Origin: Allomuricauda sp.
GTDB lineage: Bacteria; Bacteroidota; Bacteroidia; Flavobacteriales; Flavobacteriaceae
Assembly: GCA_030148305.1 (NCBI GenBank)
Contig: JASBTS010000186.1
Span: forward strand, 1-32,741
Reading direction: 5' to 3'
Length of the DNA stretch: 32,741 nt
Positions 32,632 through 32,741 of the stretch are shown here, one piece after another (the stretch's first letter is position 1; each line of letters starts with the position of its first letter). Below the pieces are notes generated by a model. That model ran no database searches. It was given only the letters and a program-made list of their open reading frames with translations, and had not been told where the DNA came from. A program made the position numbers and the translations under genes.

Positions 32632-32741
32632 CTAGTCCATGGCCACTGTTGTTGAATCTATTACCTGCTCCATCGGTGGGGTTTCAGATTCGGTTCCCTC
32701 TGGTTGTTGTGGTGCGTTGGGATCCACCCAAAGGTCACCTT
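32632..32741 (-). CDS. C-terminal end of a gene upstream of ccoG, probably ccoP (partial)
   Basis: The frame ends in TAG at 32634-32632 and runs off the right edge, leaving 35 complete codons. The visible tail includes DLWVDPNAPQQPEGTESETP and is acidic and low in hydrophobic residues, like a disordered extension. It cannot be identified from sequence alone. Position immediately upstream of ccoG and ccoH on the same strand is where flavobacterial cbb3 loci usually have the dihaem cytochrome c subunit ccoP, so this is the favoured reading. Confidence 0.55.
   Translation of the reverse strand, partial: GDLWVDPNAPQQPEGTESETPPMEQVIDSTTVAMD

Overview
The window looks like a chromosomal segment of a marine-type flavobacterium (Bacteroidota, Flavobacteriaceae, possibly near Allomuricauda/Muricauda; the genus is a guess). 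The lineage call rests on protein families typical of that group, on -7 promoter boxes of the Bacteroidota form TAnnTTTG, and on the lack of strong Shine-Dalgarno sites. There is no insertion sequence, phage, CRISPR or rRNA. Coding density is high, no gene-free gap exceeds about 210 bases, and most genes are on the minus strand.

Layout. 1-3.3 kb (minus): start of a small membrane protein, an ExbB/TolQ proton channel subunit, tRNA-Ser(GGA), and an operon of a zinc-ribbon protein, tatD and cytoplasmic asparaginase. 3.3-3.9 kb: a single-lobe aspartic protease between two copies of a short hairpin repeat. 3.9-7.9 kb: odhB and odhA (2-oxoglutarate dehydrogenase E2 and E1). 8.1-10.9 kb: a polytopic acyltransferase-like protein, an unknown protein and an exported amidohydrolase. 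11-15.9 kb: galE, a DegT-type sugar aminotransferase, waaA (Kdo transferase) and a sugar:H+ symporter. 16-21.2 kb: a 48-residue membrane protein, a lipoprotein, a RaiA/HPF-like ribosome factor, phosphofructokinase, PEP carboxykinase and a universal stress protein. 21.4-23.2 kb: an ROK-family kinase without the usual cysteines, and TonB. 23.2-26.2 kb: a two-gene unit of an aspartoacylase-like metalloenzyme and a GCS2-type amidoligase-like protein with CBS domains. 26.4-28.6 kb: hemN-type radical SAM gene plus uspA. 28.7-32.7 kb: the tail of a cbb3 oxidase locus (ccoP end, ccoG, ccoH, SafE-type protein) running into an acetyl-CoA hydrolase/CoA-transferase gene.

Main result. Five promoters between 17.2 and 26.4 kb share one architecture: a Crp/Fnr-type box, CTGAY-N4-RTCAT in gene sense, centred exactly 33 bp upstream of the centre of a TAnnTTT(G/A) -7 box, always in the same orientation and without a TTTG -33 element. 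They precede raiA/HPF, uspA, tonB, the GCS2-CBS/aspartoacylase pair and hemN-uspA. Two other promoters in the window (for the tatD-ansA operon and for odhA) have TTTG-N18-TATTTTTG and no such box. With the adjacent cbb3 genes this suggests an oxygen- or redox-responsive regulon that includes a poorly understood amidoligase/deacylase pair. The regulator itself is not in the window.
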